Positions 42,674-53,736 are shown, counted from the first letter of the stretch. The stretch: DNA of 60,000 bases from Symbiodinium natans (GCA_905221605.1 CAJNDS010002726.1:64001-124000), one strand, 5' to 3'. The notes: generated by a model not told the origin, from the letters alone. Numbers and translations are program-made.

Positions 42674-43155
42674 AGGTACACCACTTGGGCCGACACGCCC
42701 GCTGCTGAACCGTGTGTTGACGTCTAGTGGCTTGTTTCTGGGAGGTTTGCTTGCCGGTCTCCAGAGGAAGGGTGGCACCAAACCCTACGGTTACCAAACC
42801 CGTCAGCTGTATCCCGACATAAGTGTCCCGGGCTTCGCGGATTTGTTATTTCGTGGGAAGGCAAGTCGAGCTCAGGGCTTTGGGGGCTTGTAGACATGGG
42901 GATTTGTGTCGAAGGACACCTCTCAGGGTGCCAGAAATGCCACCTGCTCCTGGTGGGTGTCTCCTTCTGATCGCTAAAGGCCCGTTTTCATCGCATTGCT
43001 CATTTTGCCCACTCTCCAAAACCTCGCAAAGACCTTCCAACATCCGAGGGGACGCTTCCCAACTCAACCCAAGTTCTCTGTGAGCCCAAGAGCTTGAGCT
43101 GAGCTTAAGGCTTAAGGCTTAAGCTCTATGGCACTACGGCCTTTGTGTACTGAAG

Positions 43156-43264
43156 CCGATAGTGCTGAGCTCCACCATCTGCCGGAGAGGTTCAACCTCG
43201 GCCATCCGGACTGTGTCTACACGACAGTTCTGTGTCTGGCCGGCAAACGCGTTGCTCCGCAGTT
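43156..43264 (+). CDS. Exon with HPDCVYTTVLC
   Basis: After gtactgaag the frame reads DSAELHHLPERFNLGHPDCV and YTTVLCLAGKRVAPQ, ending at TT|GTAGGT. Fibrocystin-like proteins carry a C-x-Y-(D/T)-x-x-x-x-C followed by an R-R/V strand after the DLDG turn. The order and the good donor support membership of the large gene. Confidence 0.53.
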
Positions 43265-43410
43265 GTAGGTCCTTGAGTAGGTATTGCATTTGGAGGGGTC
43301 GGATTTGGCCTGTAGCGTGGTCACAATCTTGGTGGCTTAGTGCTGCCGTTCTCAAGATCGAAATGCCACAAAGGCAGTGCAATCACGTGCCGAAATGGTC
43401 AGCATCTCAG

Positions 43411-43486
43411 GTTCAACACCACCGAGGATGGCACCGAGACGGAGACGACATTGCAGCTCGGTCTCAGCAGAACATTGGGCGGGGAG
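43411..43486 (+). CDS. Candidate exon, Thr/Glu-rich
   Basis: The acceptor (catctcag) is followed by G and 25 codons, FNTTEDGTETETTLQLGLSR then TLGGE, up to a GTCTTT donor in phase 0. Beta-strand-like, it lies between the HPDC exon and the RNHTF exon. Confidence 0.45.
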
Positions 43487-43926
43487 GTCTTTTTGACGGG
43501 CAGGATGCAAGCCCGAGCCAAGGTACAGCTCTACGGGCATGATGTCTGACGAGCCGTCAATCTTCAAGACAGACACCGGCATCTTTCAGCACCGAGGCAC
43601 CGTGAGCTCGGGTGACCTCGTGGCAACAGCAAAAAACAACCAAATTGGCAGCGCATCGACATGGCAGCGCATCGAGACTCGCCATCCCCAGCTTCGTATC
43701 AAGAGAAGACTAGACAGGAACAGTGTCCGGGCCGACCTCTTGAAAAGCTGAATTAGGGAGTAAACCTAGGTACTTCGTGCGAGTAATGTAGCGTTTGGGC
43801 TTATGCCTTCTTCCCTCAACACCGAACTGCGAGAAGCAACTGACGTCAGTGCCGTCACACTTGCAAATGACAGAGTGAGAAGCATAAGCTGCTGGCAATC
43901 AATTGTTGCGTGCGGCTTGCTCACAG

Positions 43927-44035
43927 TCCGGAACCACACCTTCATGACCTGCACGACGCCCATCCGGAAGCTGAACATCGCCTGGCCGGAGCCGCAGGAG
44001 GCCCTGAGAGTTCCGATGGCAGACGGTGGTCGGGT
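43927..44035 (+). CDS. Exon with RNHTFMTCTTPIRKL
   Basis: After gcttgctcacag the frame reads RNHTFMTCTTPIRKLNIAWP, EPQEALRVPMADGG and RVFCSF. A v-x-N-x-T-F strand and a late C-x-(L/F)-C/S-F strand are typical for the last beta-helix coils of fibrocystin-type proteins. The right edge lies near 44030. The family match is moderate; coding potential is good. Confidence 0.5.
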
Positions 44036-44207
44036 GTTCTGCTCGTTTCTGACTGGTGTTTCAAGCCATGGTTGATCTGGCGCTTTGGGTGACTGCTTGT
44101 CCTACATTGGGATTTTGAGAATCTCCGGGGCACCCACATTTTGAATTATCTTGGGCGCATGGCTTCGGATCTGAGCCGAAACCTTGCTGAAACTGCGGTT
44201 GTTGCAG

Positions 44208-44300
44208 GTTCACTTGCGACAGCTCACCGTCACGAACCTGGATACCGGGCCAGCACCTGAGCAAGAGTTGTTCATTCCATGGCCGCGGCGAGCAACGCAA
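44208..44300 (+). CDS. Exon, 31 codons phase 0
   Basis: A strong acceptor (gcggttgttgcag) is followed by exactly 31 codons to CAA|GTCCAA. It reads VHLRQLTVTNLDTGPAPEQE, then LFIPWPRRATQ. An alternative frame from the same acceptor is open to 44480, so the end of this exon is a judgement. Confidence 0.47.
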
Positions 44301-44337
44301 GTCCAAGTCTACTCTCGGCCCTGACCCCCCAAAAAAG

Positions 44338-44427
44338 AGAGACGAAGAACTCGAGAGCCATCTACACTCCAAGCTGGCAAGGCTCTACCAGCAGCACGAG
44401 TTCGAAAAGCTGGAGCTCTTTGGCTGG
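44338..44427 (+). CDS. Exon encoding a charged helical segment
   Basis: The frame reads RDEELESHLHSKLARLYQQH and EFEKLELFGW, a probable amphipathic helix or short coiled coil. It would follow the previous exon after only 37 nt (aaaaaag acceptor) in phase 0 and end at a GC donor (TGG|GCGTTC). If the 37-nt intron is not real, the same codons belong to one longer frame starting at 44208. Confidence 0.5.
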
Positions 44428-44622
44428 GCGTTCCCGGTGCGCCCTGGGGGGTCTCGAAGAAGTCGGTGCTAAGGGAGAGGCAAAGGGTTTGGCCTAGGTC
44501 AAAGAACTCAGTTCTCAAACATTTGTAGACTTTGAAGCCCATCCTCAAGTTCCAAGCCTCCGTAGTATCTCTAATTAAGTGTTTGTGATGAGAGAGGCTA
44601 CGAGGCCCCATTACAACCGTAG

Positions 44623-44670
44623 CTTTTCAACCTCAAATCGCGACAGGTTGTGGCCAACCAGCGTCTCCAA
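44623..44670 (+). CDS. 48-nt candidate exon FNLKSRQVVANQRLQ
   Basis: Sixteen codons in phase 0, LFNLKSRQVVANQRLQ, lie between acaaccgtag and CAA|GTACGT. It has a strand-like basic sequence. By position it belongs to the C-terminal part of the large gene. Confidence 0.45.
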
Positions 44671-46468
44671 GTACGTCCCAATTTCTTGGGCCAGGGGCTC
44701 CTGGCGGGAGGGTGAAGTTAGAGCTGTTTACTCCCAGACCTTTGTAAGCCATAGGGAGGTGGTACGGGGTGGTTGATGTTGAAGGCAGATGTTTGAGTTA
44801 TGGCTAAGCGGCCAAATCTTCAACCACACAAGAATTACTTAAATAACCCTCAGGCCCAGAACCTGCATCCAGTGTTCAGGGTGGTTCAGCGGCCACTGCA
44901 AGATTCAAATCCAGCAAGCCAGGCAAAAAACTCTTTTTGAGGGTGCAGGGCTTGCTAAAGCCTGACACCTTGCGAGCTTTGAGGCTTGGGGGTTTTCAGG
45001 GGATGCAGCTCTAGACTCGAAGACAGCCAAGTCGGACTCGAAACTGGAGGCCCAGTACAGAACTCAGGTCTCGTTTTTTTTTTTTTTCTGCAGGGTTCAT
45101 GGGTTGCGAATTCAAGCAGTTCAGATGAGATTCGGGCTTTGCAGCCCGGTCTTCCAGTGCGCAAGGATGGCAGCTCCCAGCAGCTCCCAGACAACCTGGA
45201 GAGCTGCGTCGCGCAAACCCGTACAAACCCTTTAACACTTCAGAGGCCCTAAACTCCACCCTTCACTGGGCACCGAGGCATGGACTTGACGGAAGGTGGT
45301 CTCAACTATGGCTTCAGCGCATTCCCAAGACAATAGAGGGGGTTTCTCAGATGTCGATCGAGCTGCTTCGTTTCTGTCGTGTAGTTGGCTGGGATGGGCT
45401 GGGTGTCTGGGTGAGGCCTTTCCCTTCGGGGCGAAATGTGAAGGGATTTGCAGTAAAGATGTAGAGTCAAGGGCGGGTTCTGGAGCCTCGGGTGGTTTAG
45501 GGAAGAGTGTTGCGGATCTGCTGCGCAGCCCCACCCTGCAGGGCCAAAGGGCTCTTGGTTTGGACAAGATTGGGTTTACGATAAGGGTTCCTAAAAAGAC
45601 CCTCAAATAGTGAGATCCCCTTGCAATAAGGGCAGTGTTGGGAAGGCTTCTCGAAGCAATCTTCTTCAGGGCAAACATGCTCACCCTGTATCAGTAAGTT
45701 CTTTGCTCAAGGCAGTCTGATATGCCGCGGACGTCCCAGGCGACTTGATGGGGATGATTGAGAGCGACGCCTTGAAGAACAAGCAGGTTGCACAACCCGA
45801 GTGGCCTCTCGGCCTGGATGCATGTATAAAGACAGTCGATAAACTAGCTCAAGGCTTTGTCGGTTCAGAGCTCAAGGGTTGAGAAGGGAGGCGGAGGGGT
45901 GGGAATGGTCGGGGGGGGGGGAGGCCGAGTGCGATGGCAGTACATCATAATATGTTTCCACTTGATTTGTTACCGCAGTTTCCGTCTGGAGTCGATCGTT
46001 TGTTCGATCTTCAGGTTGTGTGCGCGCGCCTTATACTCTCATACGGCACATTTTCCCCACTGCTGTGGTCGCAGCGTGATCCAGAGTGTGGGCGGGCTGT
46101 GTTTGCGTGATGTTCGGAACTCTGTAGCTCTAAAGCTGTCACCCAAACCCCGGCACCCTCAACTTCCTCGCACGCTGAGCTCCATGCTCCACAGGTTGCA
46201 AGTGCAGCTGGCCTTCTGGATGGCCTAGCACTCAGTGCTGTCTCAAAAATCGAGTTCTGATGCCTTTTCAAGTGTCTGTCGAATGGCAGGGAATGCTAGT
46301 GCGACAATCCTTCAAAACCTTTCAGCTTCGAATCTCCCTGTCCTGGCCCGAAACTCCAGCCGAAATGCTCCAGAAAGATCCCTGGTTGCAATCCGTGAAC
46401 ACATCACCGCGTTTGAGGAAGCCCGCCAGCCTTCCAGTGACTTCCAGTCCCCCCCGGCCCACCCACAG

Positions 46469-46539
46469 CTGGGGGTTCAAGGACTACGACCATGTGAAGC
46501 TCACGAATCCCTACTCCTGGTGGGTCGGCGCCCGCTATG
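46469..46539 (+). CDS. Exon with DYDHVKLTNPYSWWVGARYG
   Basis: The acceptor (ccacccacag) and donor (TATG|GTGAGG) enclose a frame reading WGFKDYDHVKLTNPYSWWVG then ARY. D-x-D-x-x-K-x-x-N-P-x-x-W-W-x-G resembles a segment between the two halves of fibrocystin-like proteins. The whole frame upstream from 46260 is also open, so the exon could start earlier. Confidence 0.58.
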
Positions 46540-47173
46540 GTGAGGATCGGACCTTGCAACTTCAGTTGCGATGTTCTTGAAGGCTGTTACGGGCTTTGTC
46601 GTCTGATAGTTCACTGTCAACTTAAGTTGCTACATGTTCTTAAGAGGTCAGGAGTCTAGTCTGCAGGATCTCCCACCTGGTCGCTTTTGCTGTTTCTGTG
46701 TTGCCTCCTGTTGGCCTGTGGTAGCGTTTAGGATGCTTGGGTCCCAGACCCCACGGGCAAAGCAACCTTTTCTGAGGACCCTGGTTGGCCATAAGATGGC
46801 AGCAGGTGGTCGCAGCCCAGACATCCCACACGACACCTTCCCGTGTGCCTCGAACCCACTTGAAGCTTGGCCCTGAAAGCCCGGATGCAACGGCGCAACA
46901 AGTTCGGCTCTCGACCGACACACTGAAACTTACACCTAAGCTCAGGATTGCAGATTGTCCAGGCTTCCTGCCAACAAGACGCCCGCAGGGATGGTTGGCA
47001 ACACACATGTAACATGTGTCGTACATGGGCTTTTCCTCTAAACCACTGCACTCGTTAAGCAGGACAAAATTGAGGCCTGTATGTAGAGAACGCTCACTTA
47101 TGTGCCAGCCTGGCGGGGCTCGGACTTTGTAGAGCCCTGAATGCCAAAGCTGTAATGCCCCGCTGGCGGCCAG

Positions 47174-47242
47174 GACAGGGAGATGCAGGCGCTGCAGTAC
47201 GAGGAGAAGAGGTCGCTCCAGACGCGCTTTGCTTCGAGTTTC
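47174..47242 (+). CDS. Exon, 23 codons phase 0
   Basis: DREMQALQYEEKRSLQTRFA, then SSF, lies between ggcggccag and TTC|GTGTTG. The charged helix-like sequence joins the exon at 47287 in phase 0 across a 44-nt pyrimidine-rich intron. The family is unknown. A 255-codon minus-strand open frame overlaps, but I consider it a shadow. Confidence 0.52.
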
Positions 47243-47286
47243 GTGTTGAAGTGCTTGTGTTTGTTCTGTTTTGTTCTCGACCCCAG

Positions 47287-47358
47287 AGCCGGAAAGTCGT
47301 AGAGCTCGCCCTCCAGAAGGCGGATCCACCAACCAACAGAGAGACCCTGGGCCAGGCC
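47287..47358 (+). CDS. Exon, 24 codons phase 0
   Basis: After ttttgttctcgaccccag the frame reads SRKVVELALQKADPPTNRET and LGQA, ending at GCC|GTATCT. Together with the preceding exon it forms a charged, probably helical segment. Confidence 0.52.
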
Positions 47359-48268
47359 GTATCTGGCCGTGCCTGAACCACTGGAGCCCCTGAGCGGCAT
47401 TTGCCATAGCCGAGGCTTTGGATTCTCACGAAGAGATGACTTTTGGGTGATCACATACTTCTTCCAGAGACCGTTCTCTACCAAGTTTGAGAGTATAGAA
47501 ACATATATGTATATGATGTTTCCATTTTGAGATTGAGGAGTCTCGGTGGTGGTGGTGGTGTATATATACTAAGTATACCATCCGAGACTCAAAACCCAAG
47601 TCACATGGGACGAAGTGCCGCAAGAATGAGGGCGGGGCAGACACGTGCGGACTCTAGACTGGCAGCCGAGTCCCTACGGTGCCGTCTTCGCACGCACCTC
47701 TTTGAAACCCATTCTATAGAGATCTCAAGTCCGCTCCCCCTTTGATTCCAACAATACTGGGGCCTCATAGGAATCCGGAGACTTTGCCGTCCATGACCCA
47801 CGGCATGAAGGACATGCTTGGATGGTGCACGGCATCCTCCCGCTTTTCTGGGTTACTTGCAGGGTCTTAAGGAAGTTCTGCTCCTTGTCTAACTTGTTGA
47901 ATCATGTTCATGGCTTCCTGCGTTCATGCTATTGACCTCCCATTTTATTTAATGTATGTTGACCTCCAATTAAGAACACCTCCTCCGGCACTTGATTGAT
48001 TCAATATCTCTGGGAGGGCGCGCAAATTTCTAGTTGTAGAGAGCCTCTTGTCGCAGGCCGCTGCCCTACTTGTTCTTTTCCTGTAGGGGGGTTTATAAGT
48101 AAGAGATTAAAATCTCCGGGCGTGAAGACGTGCTTTGGCACTTTTCATTGCCGTTTGCTGGCGGGCGCGGGCAGTTGTGGCACCTGGTCTGTTGAATTGT
48201 CACTGTTCCAGACATTCTAAGCAATGAGCCATGTACGTATCCTGAAGCATTCTCTACATTGAACACAG

Positions 48269-48440
48269 CCTGACCTGCGGAGGACAAGAAGACCTGGGCT
48301 ATGAACTTCCGCTTCCCACTGCCGGCTTGGGCCCTAGTGTCCTCCCCGCTCTGGGGCTCCAGATAGTTGCAGGAGGATGGACCTTAAAGCAGACCTGTGC
48401 GGGCGTGACAACGTGCCATACATTGAGGGCTGCCAAATAA
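48269..48440 (+). CDS. Candidate terminal exon
   Basis: After ttgaacacag the frame reads LTCGGQEDLGYELPLPTAGL, GPSVLPALGLQIVAGGWTLK and QTCAGVTTCHTLRAAK, ending at TAA. It is strand-rich, with Cys pairs and Pro/Gly turns as in extracellular proteins. It may instead continue by splicing before the stop. Confidence 0.4.
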
Positions 48441-49226
48441 CAACATGCCACAACGCCTATAACATAGATGATAGTATCTGTAAGCTCAGAATTTATGTTC
48501 TATGAGTTCTCAGAAACCTGTGAGACACAACTTGTCCTGTTTATTCTGATCTTATTTCCTACTTGTGAAAATTTAATGTTGAGAAGTTGTTTCTTGCAAC
48601 GATTTCAATTTATCTTGCAGATCAAGCGGTGACTCAATGACTTGCTGTGGAAACCAGGCGGCTGTTTTATGGCTTCTCACGTGATTGCAAGCTGTGTTGC
48701 CGAGGACATGTTTTCGTCTGTGGTTGCAGTCTATGCTGAGATTGTTTGTTTTTTTTGGTATGTCTCCTGGATGAACGCGTTGCTTCTCAAACTCGCGTGT
48801 GACGTCCGCGAGATGTCCACGTTTGGCGAGGGGCTATGTCCGCGGACTTTTCTTTGCTTTTCTGTCTTGGAAAGGCCCCGTTTTCTTGAGCCACGTTGCT
48901 ACCGCCTGCCCGTGAGGAAACACCTATTTTTGAGTCTTTGAGAACGGCACAATTACCAGTTGCCCTGCCTCATCCTCTTGCCTGTTGGGTTCGATGCACG
49001 ATGCCTTGTCCTTGTATGGCTCAAGTGCTTTGCCCTTCTACTCTACCCCTGGTAAAGGCAGGAAAAGTACCCGAATGCTAAGTTGCAAGCTTAAGAACTA
49101 GATTTCAACTTGTCCAACTTTTGGAAAGAAACTAAGAACTTTTCCTGTTTATAAGTGGACTTGCGAAACCACGTATAGTAAGTTTCAAACAGGTTTGCTA
49201 AAACTACTATACACCAAAGTTAATGT

Positions 49227-49823
49227 ATGATTGGGTTGGATCATCACATAACCGAACTTAACCGAAGCCCTATACAGGATCAACAACCCTCGAAACTTCC
49301 ACTTAGCACACGATATGCTTTCCGTGGTGAGGGTTCAGGTCTTCATGTCCACTGCAAAACTAGGACTCCATGTGAGCAGCACCAACACAACCACCCATCA
49401 CATGCCAGCAAGGTTGAAACGCAAGGTCCAGAGGTAGATGACAGGTGTTCACGTGTATCTGGGTGCATGTCACTCGACAGGGGATGTCCATGCTCACCTC
49501 AAAGCCCAAAGCCCAAGATTGCCTTGCACCCCTCAGTCAATCCTGGTTCAAAGACATACAGCCCCCAGACCCCCAAGAACATGGCCGAAGAAGTATGTCC
49601 GGGAGTCCTAGAGTCCTACATCCCCGCAGCCCCGGAAATTCAGGCGGACGCACCGTCTTGGGAGCAGCAGCCTTTGGGCGCCCACTTCCAGGTTGCGATG
49701 AAATGTCAGGGTCAGGTTTACAGTGTCCAGGAGCTTACAAGGGTGTTTCATATGGGCTTTGGGGTTCATAGCCGGAAGGGTTCAGGGATTCTCCAGAACA
49801 GCCTCGTTCTCCAAAGGCTGTAG
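49227..49823 (+). CDS. Longest non-repeat open frame, 198 codons
   Basis: There is no stop for 198 codons. The second half is the more protein-like: MAEEVCPGVLESYIPAAPEI, QADAPSWEQQPLGAHFQVAM and CQGQVYSVQELTRVFHMGF. It could be a single-exon gene. No domain is recognised, and an alternative frame (49445-49771) is also open. Confidence 0.38.
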   Translation: MIGLDHHITELNRSPIQDQQPSKLPLSTRYAFRGEGSGLHVHCKTRTPCEQHQHNHPSHASKVETQGPEVDDRCSRVSGCMSLDRGCPCSPQSPKPKIALHPSVNPGSKTYSPQTPKNMAEEVCPGVLESYIPAAPEIQADAPSWEQQPLGAHFQVAMKCQGQVYSVQELTRVFHMGFGVHSRKGSGILQNSLVLQRL

Positions 49824-50251
49824 CGTGAGGAGGTCTTGTATGAGGCATTGAGATTTTTGTGTTTGCAACGGTTCTAGGGAAAGCTCCCCACCCTCAAGCC
49901 ACATGAAAACACCCGCACAGTCTCCATGACCAGAGTTTGCAGTGATTAGCAACACCAAGGCACAGCAAAGGCGAGTTTCCCGGTGGTGGGAAATCTATGT
50001 GATGACAGGTATGAGCCCTGCTGTGGAATCTCGAAGCCCTATAGTCTCCGACGCCACGTGCAGACCTCTTATAGACTTCCATGATTCCATGAACCAGTAG
50101 ATATTTTACGTGTATTTTCAGGTATCGGTTTATTAGCATATGTTTGTATATATCTGCTTTACGGATTAGTTTGTTGTTTGTATGATTTGCTTCTTTTGTG
50201 TTTAAAGTACAAGTACAACTAATTGACGAATAAAAATCTTCAACCCAAAAG

Positions 50252-50290
50252 TAATATATATATATATATACATATGTATGTATATATGTC
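50252..50290. repeat. TA microsatellite
   Basis: The run gtaatatatatatatata followed by catatgtatgtatata. Confidence 0.85.
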
Positions 50291-50548
50291 ATCCAATAAC
50301 AGCAATAACAACACCAGCAATGGCACTGCTTAAACTATCCATATGCTATGATTTTCTAAGTACATCATACCATTACATATAGAATGGAAACCGCTCTCTG
50401 GCAGCCTGGACTCACAAGCTCCCTAGGCAGAAGCTTCCCATGAAGACGCCCCGCCGCTTGCAGGCTCGCAAGTGCCCGGACTCCGGCTGCATCCTAGGCG
50501 CGACTGTCCTAACTTAAATTGAGGTGTTCAAGTATGAGGCTTCCTCAG

Positions 50549-50653
50549 AGAGGCGCTGAGACACCACCTCGACGAATCGACAGGATTGTGGTTGCCGATG
50601 TTCCTGGAGTAATGAGCTTGTGCTGTATGCCCGGAATTGAGGGTACAGTGGAC
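50549..50653 (+). CDS. Exon with perfect donor, 35 codons
   Basis: Between gcttcctcag and GAC|GTAAGT there are exactly 35 phase-0 codons: RGAETPPRRIDRIVVADVPG, then VMSLCCMPGIEGTVD. It has good splice sites and one clear frame. The family is not recognised; it lies upstream of the second G8 set. Confidence 0.52.
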
Positions 50654-51303
50654 GTAAGTTGGTTGGTGGTTCTTTTGGACTTTACTTTGGTTGCATACAG
50701 TGCTTCGCCTGAGTTGTATTTGGTGCGGATTGAGATCTCAAGCGAGATCTCATGCCAAAGAGTTGGTCACACGTAAAATCATCACAGGCCTCAATGGCCT
50801 CCTCTTTTGTGGAGTTAGGCCATGTGGCTGAATGCTTTAGCCTGTCAGACCTTTGAGGCGCACTCCCGCTTTATAACTCTAGTTATCCCAAACGGGTAGT
50901 TCCCCTGACCCGAAACCCTGTTGCTCGTTCTGCTAAAGGGATTTCACTTCACTGCAAGTGGAGTGGAACCCGAGATTTTGTTGTAATGTCCGAGCGGGGT
51001 TCAGGTTTGGAGGGCTTATGGCGGTCGGGGTGATATCAGAGTTTTGAAGCCTAGTCCCTGGATACCTTGGCAGGTATCCCAGACCGCAACCACAGTTGGG
51101 ACCACTACATCTTGTGCGCCTGGGGGTTGAGGGGAGCGTCGCTCCAGGGCCGAGTTGCTTCTTTACCCTCAATGGTTGCTTGTCCGAAGCTCTTCTCGCC
51201 GTCTTCGGTTCCTGTGTGGGGTGGGCCAGGAAGCACAGGACCCTGAAGCCCCCGCCAGTTAAGCAGGGCTGTTGTGGTTGACCAGTGCATGATCCAATAT
51301 TAC

Positions 51304-51361
51304 CAGACTTGTATATGCATGTACTTTACAGCCAGACTTGTATACGCATGTACTTTACAGC
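51304..51361. repeat. Two tandem copies of a 29-bp unit
   Basis: The unit agacttgtatatgcatgtac followed by tttacagcc is repeated once with two or three differences. Confidence 0.85.
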
Positions 51362-51653
51362 TGGTTAGAACATATTGCTTGAGTTTGTAATGGGTGGGTT
51401 GCTCTCGTACAATTTCTTGGCTTAAGACCCATCGTCGAGAACCGGGGGAAGGCACGACTGCAGAATGAGCTCTTGACAGAGAACGGAATGGGTGCTGTGC
51501 GAAGTGAGCTCCTGGAAATCGAGTGCCCGTTGTGACTTTCAAGCCTCCAACTCTTCTGTGTGCTCTTCAAGTCCTGAAGCCGGAAAGCCCCACCAGGTGG
51601 AGTGAGAAGTTCGGCCCCGCGCCACAGCACACGGGGGTCCCATCTTCGGACTT

Positions 51654-51884
51654 GTGTGGGAGTTCGGGGTCTTTGTCAAGGGGTTCATGGGTCTTGTGGG
51701 TTCTCTCGTATTTGCTGCTTGGTTCGATGCTCCGAGAGGGTTGAGGCGCAGGCCATGGGAAGCAATTCTTGAGTTCCAGGTTCTGCTGAGGGAAGCTTTG
51801 GCTCAACATGCTGGCAGGGATGAAGGTCCACGAGTGGACTTTGCGCTGTTGCCTGGATTGATACAAGACCCAAAGCCCATGTAA
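51654..51884 (+). CDS. Candidate C-terminal frame
   Basis: The open frame includes GFMGLVGSLVFAAWFDAPRG, LRRRPWEAILEFQVLLREAL and ending DFALLPGLIQDPKPM, then TAA. It has a possible membrane helix followed by an amphipathic segment. No splice evidence supports the start. Confidence 0.33.
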   Translation: MWEFGVFVKGFMGLVGSLVFAAWFDAPRGLRRRPWEAILEFQVLLREALAQHAGRDEGPRVDFALLPGLIQDPKPM

Positions 51885-51931
51885 ACTATGGTTTGTACGT
51901 AAGCAGCTAAATGCGCTTTACTCTCTCAAAG

Positions 51932-52130
51932 CCTGGTGGTGCAACTTCCTGATGGACGGTTGCTCGTGCAGATTATGGCGAAAAGGTTCAAGATCCAGGC
52001 CTTCGAGCGTTCAACGAGCCAGGGTTGGTGCACAGGGAGTTGCGGGTCTCCCTCGAACCGAGGTGACGCAACGAACCAGGCGATCACCATCGACACAGAA
52101 GACTGGATCTTGTTCGACATGGACCCGTGA
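51932..52130 (+). CDS. Second G8 domain, N-terminal exon
   Basis: After actctctcaaag the frame reads LVVQLPDGRLLVQIMAKRFK, then QAITIDTEDWILFDMDP. The D-x-x-x-I-x-x-x-x-W-x-(L/V)-(L/F)-D strand pair is the start of a G8 domain, and the exon at 52613 supplies the next strand. The true donor is near 52127; the frame meets TGA at 52128-52130, so the exon must splice just before it. Confidence 0.63.
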
Positions 52131-52612
52131 TGGTTCTGATTCTGCACCTGCTTTCGGTTCCCGGAATTGTTCGAAGACTCGGGCTGTGCCGATGTTGGTC
52201 ACTTGTCCTTTTGCAGCCTTGGCCTTAGCCGTAGCCCCGTGCCTTGTCCGTCCACATTTGTGCTCTGCACCGCTACCAAAGTCCCGTGCCCCAGCACTTT
52301 CGCATGAAAGTGATTGGCGCATACTTATACGGTTCAAGATCTACAAGACCCTGGGTCAGGCTTTTGCCTCGAACTCTTCTAGGCGTGCTTGGGATCCCAT
52401 GATGCTCTGGGTTTCTGCTAAGGATGCTTAAGATGCTGGACTTGCTGACGAGTCTCAAAAGGCTCTATCGACTGTGATGTGTTTCTCCACACCCCCAAAC
52501 CTGTACGATGATTTGCTGTCAAAGCTAGATAGGGCAAGATGAGGCTTCAGGGTACTTAAGACAGTATACGTTGTATCCCAAAATAGACCCTTCGGAACCT
52601 TGGGGGCGTCAG

Positions 52613-52681
52613 GACGCGGTATTCCTGAAGAATCTGACCATCAACGGGAAGCTCTCCTTCGATGACAGCACCCAATCTGAA
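52613..52681 (+). CDS. Second G8 domain, NLTINGKLSFDDS exon
   Basis: After gggggcgtcag the phase-0 frame reads DAVFLKNLTINGKLSFDDST. L-x-x-L-x-I-x-G-x-L-x-F-x-D is the core strand of the G8 domain. The right edge is uncertain, with GC or GA dinucleotides close to 52660-52681. It lies 3.2 kb upstream of the matching VDWPAGTE exon. Confidence 0.66.
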
Positions 52682-52689
52682 AAGGAGTC

Positions 52690-52785
52690 CTGAGAGCTGA
52701 GGAGTCAGTGAGGAGTCAGTGAGGAGCAGTGAGGAGTCAGTGAGGAGTCAGTGAGGTGTTAGTGAGGAGTCAGGGTCAGGTCGTC
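52690..52785. repeat. Short tandem repeat GAGGAGTCAGT
   Basis: About seven copies of gaggagtcagt, some one base shorter or altered. Confidence 0.85.
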
Positions 52786-53436
52786 ATTGAGGGTTTTTTT
52801 TTGAATCACGGCCCTTAGCATTACCTCTGAAAACAGAGATCCCCCACTCCGAGCCCAACAGCCCTGGCTGCTCTTCACATCCCTCACCGCTCTCCCCTGT
52901 CCAAGCATTTGCAAAGGCCGAGATCGAACCTTGACCACAGGCACGGGAGGGCTTGCTCGCGATCGCCTTTCATGGGACCTCACTAGACTAGACCTCGGAC
53001 CCTTCTTCAGGCATGAGGGCTCAGAAGAAACAGAAAGGGTTCTATGCGGCAAATCACAAGCCCTGGACTCTAAGACACCATACCAGAAAGTAGGCAGTCC
53101 AGTCGGCTGTGTCGGCTTCCTGTTTTCGTTTGGAAAGGGGGTTCCCCCCTCCCCCAACCCCCTCAAACCGAATGGATGCTTCAGGCTTAAGGGATTCGGG
53201 AACATGTTTTTGCACTGTTTGGAGACTGTGCAATTCTTGTTGGTACGCTCCGCTGGGTGGAGTACACGAATGCAAATGGGATTTGTGGGAAGGGGAGGGT
53301 ACTTGGGTTCTGAGTCGTTAATCCCCTTCATACCCCCCCCCCCCTCTCCCGGCATACCCCACCCTGCCCCTGAAGGGTTTAGAGTACATCCTCTCGAGCT
53401 CTGCCGGCATTGGTAAATCCAGCATTTTGACGAGGC

Positions 53437-53736
53437 TTGTCCAAGAAACAGCTGGCGATCTGTAACACAACTGGCTTCGCCTGTCAATGGCTTCGGTGCA
53501 GACTTATGGCAAGCCCGGATAGCGGACGTTCACTGGTCAGGCAGCATCCTCTTGTGGGGTCTGCTGGAGATCGGTGCATGCCTGAGTGGAATGTCACGGG
53601 AGAGGGTTTTTTGGAGTTTCTTTTCGGCTCAGCGAGCTGTGAGCCCACCGACGGAGCTTCAAGTCCGGAGAAGCCTAGTCACAGTGATTGCCTTCAGCTT
53701 TTCGCTGTGACGTCAGAGGCTCGGGCGTATGAGTAG
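53437..53736 (+). CDS. Open frame, candidate C-terminal
   Basis: This is 99 codons ending at TAG. The second half, RCMPEWNVTGEGFLEFLFGS and ASCEPTDGASSPEKPSHSDC, is protein-like. A different frame over the first half (NGFGADLWQARIADVHWSGS) is also plausible. Confidence 0.3.
   Translation: MSKKQLAICNTTGFACQWLRCRLMASPDSGRSLVRQHPLVGSAGDRCMPEWNVTGEGFLEFLFGSASCEPTDGASSPEKPSHSDCLQLFAVTSEARAYE

Noticed and set aside
46640-47407. 255-codon minus-strand open frame, one of the longest in the window outside repeats
   Set aside because: It covers two + strand exons with matched splice sites and phase (47174-47242, 47287-47358). Its composition gives no domain, so it is likely an antisense shadow.
52759-53487. 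242-codon minus-strand and 161-codon plus-strand frames over the same bases
   Set aside because: Neither has a recognised motif or convincing splice signals; both pass through C- and G-rich low-complexity text.
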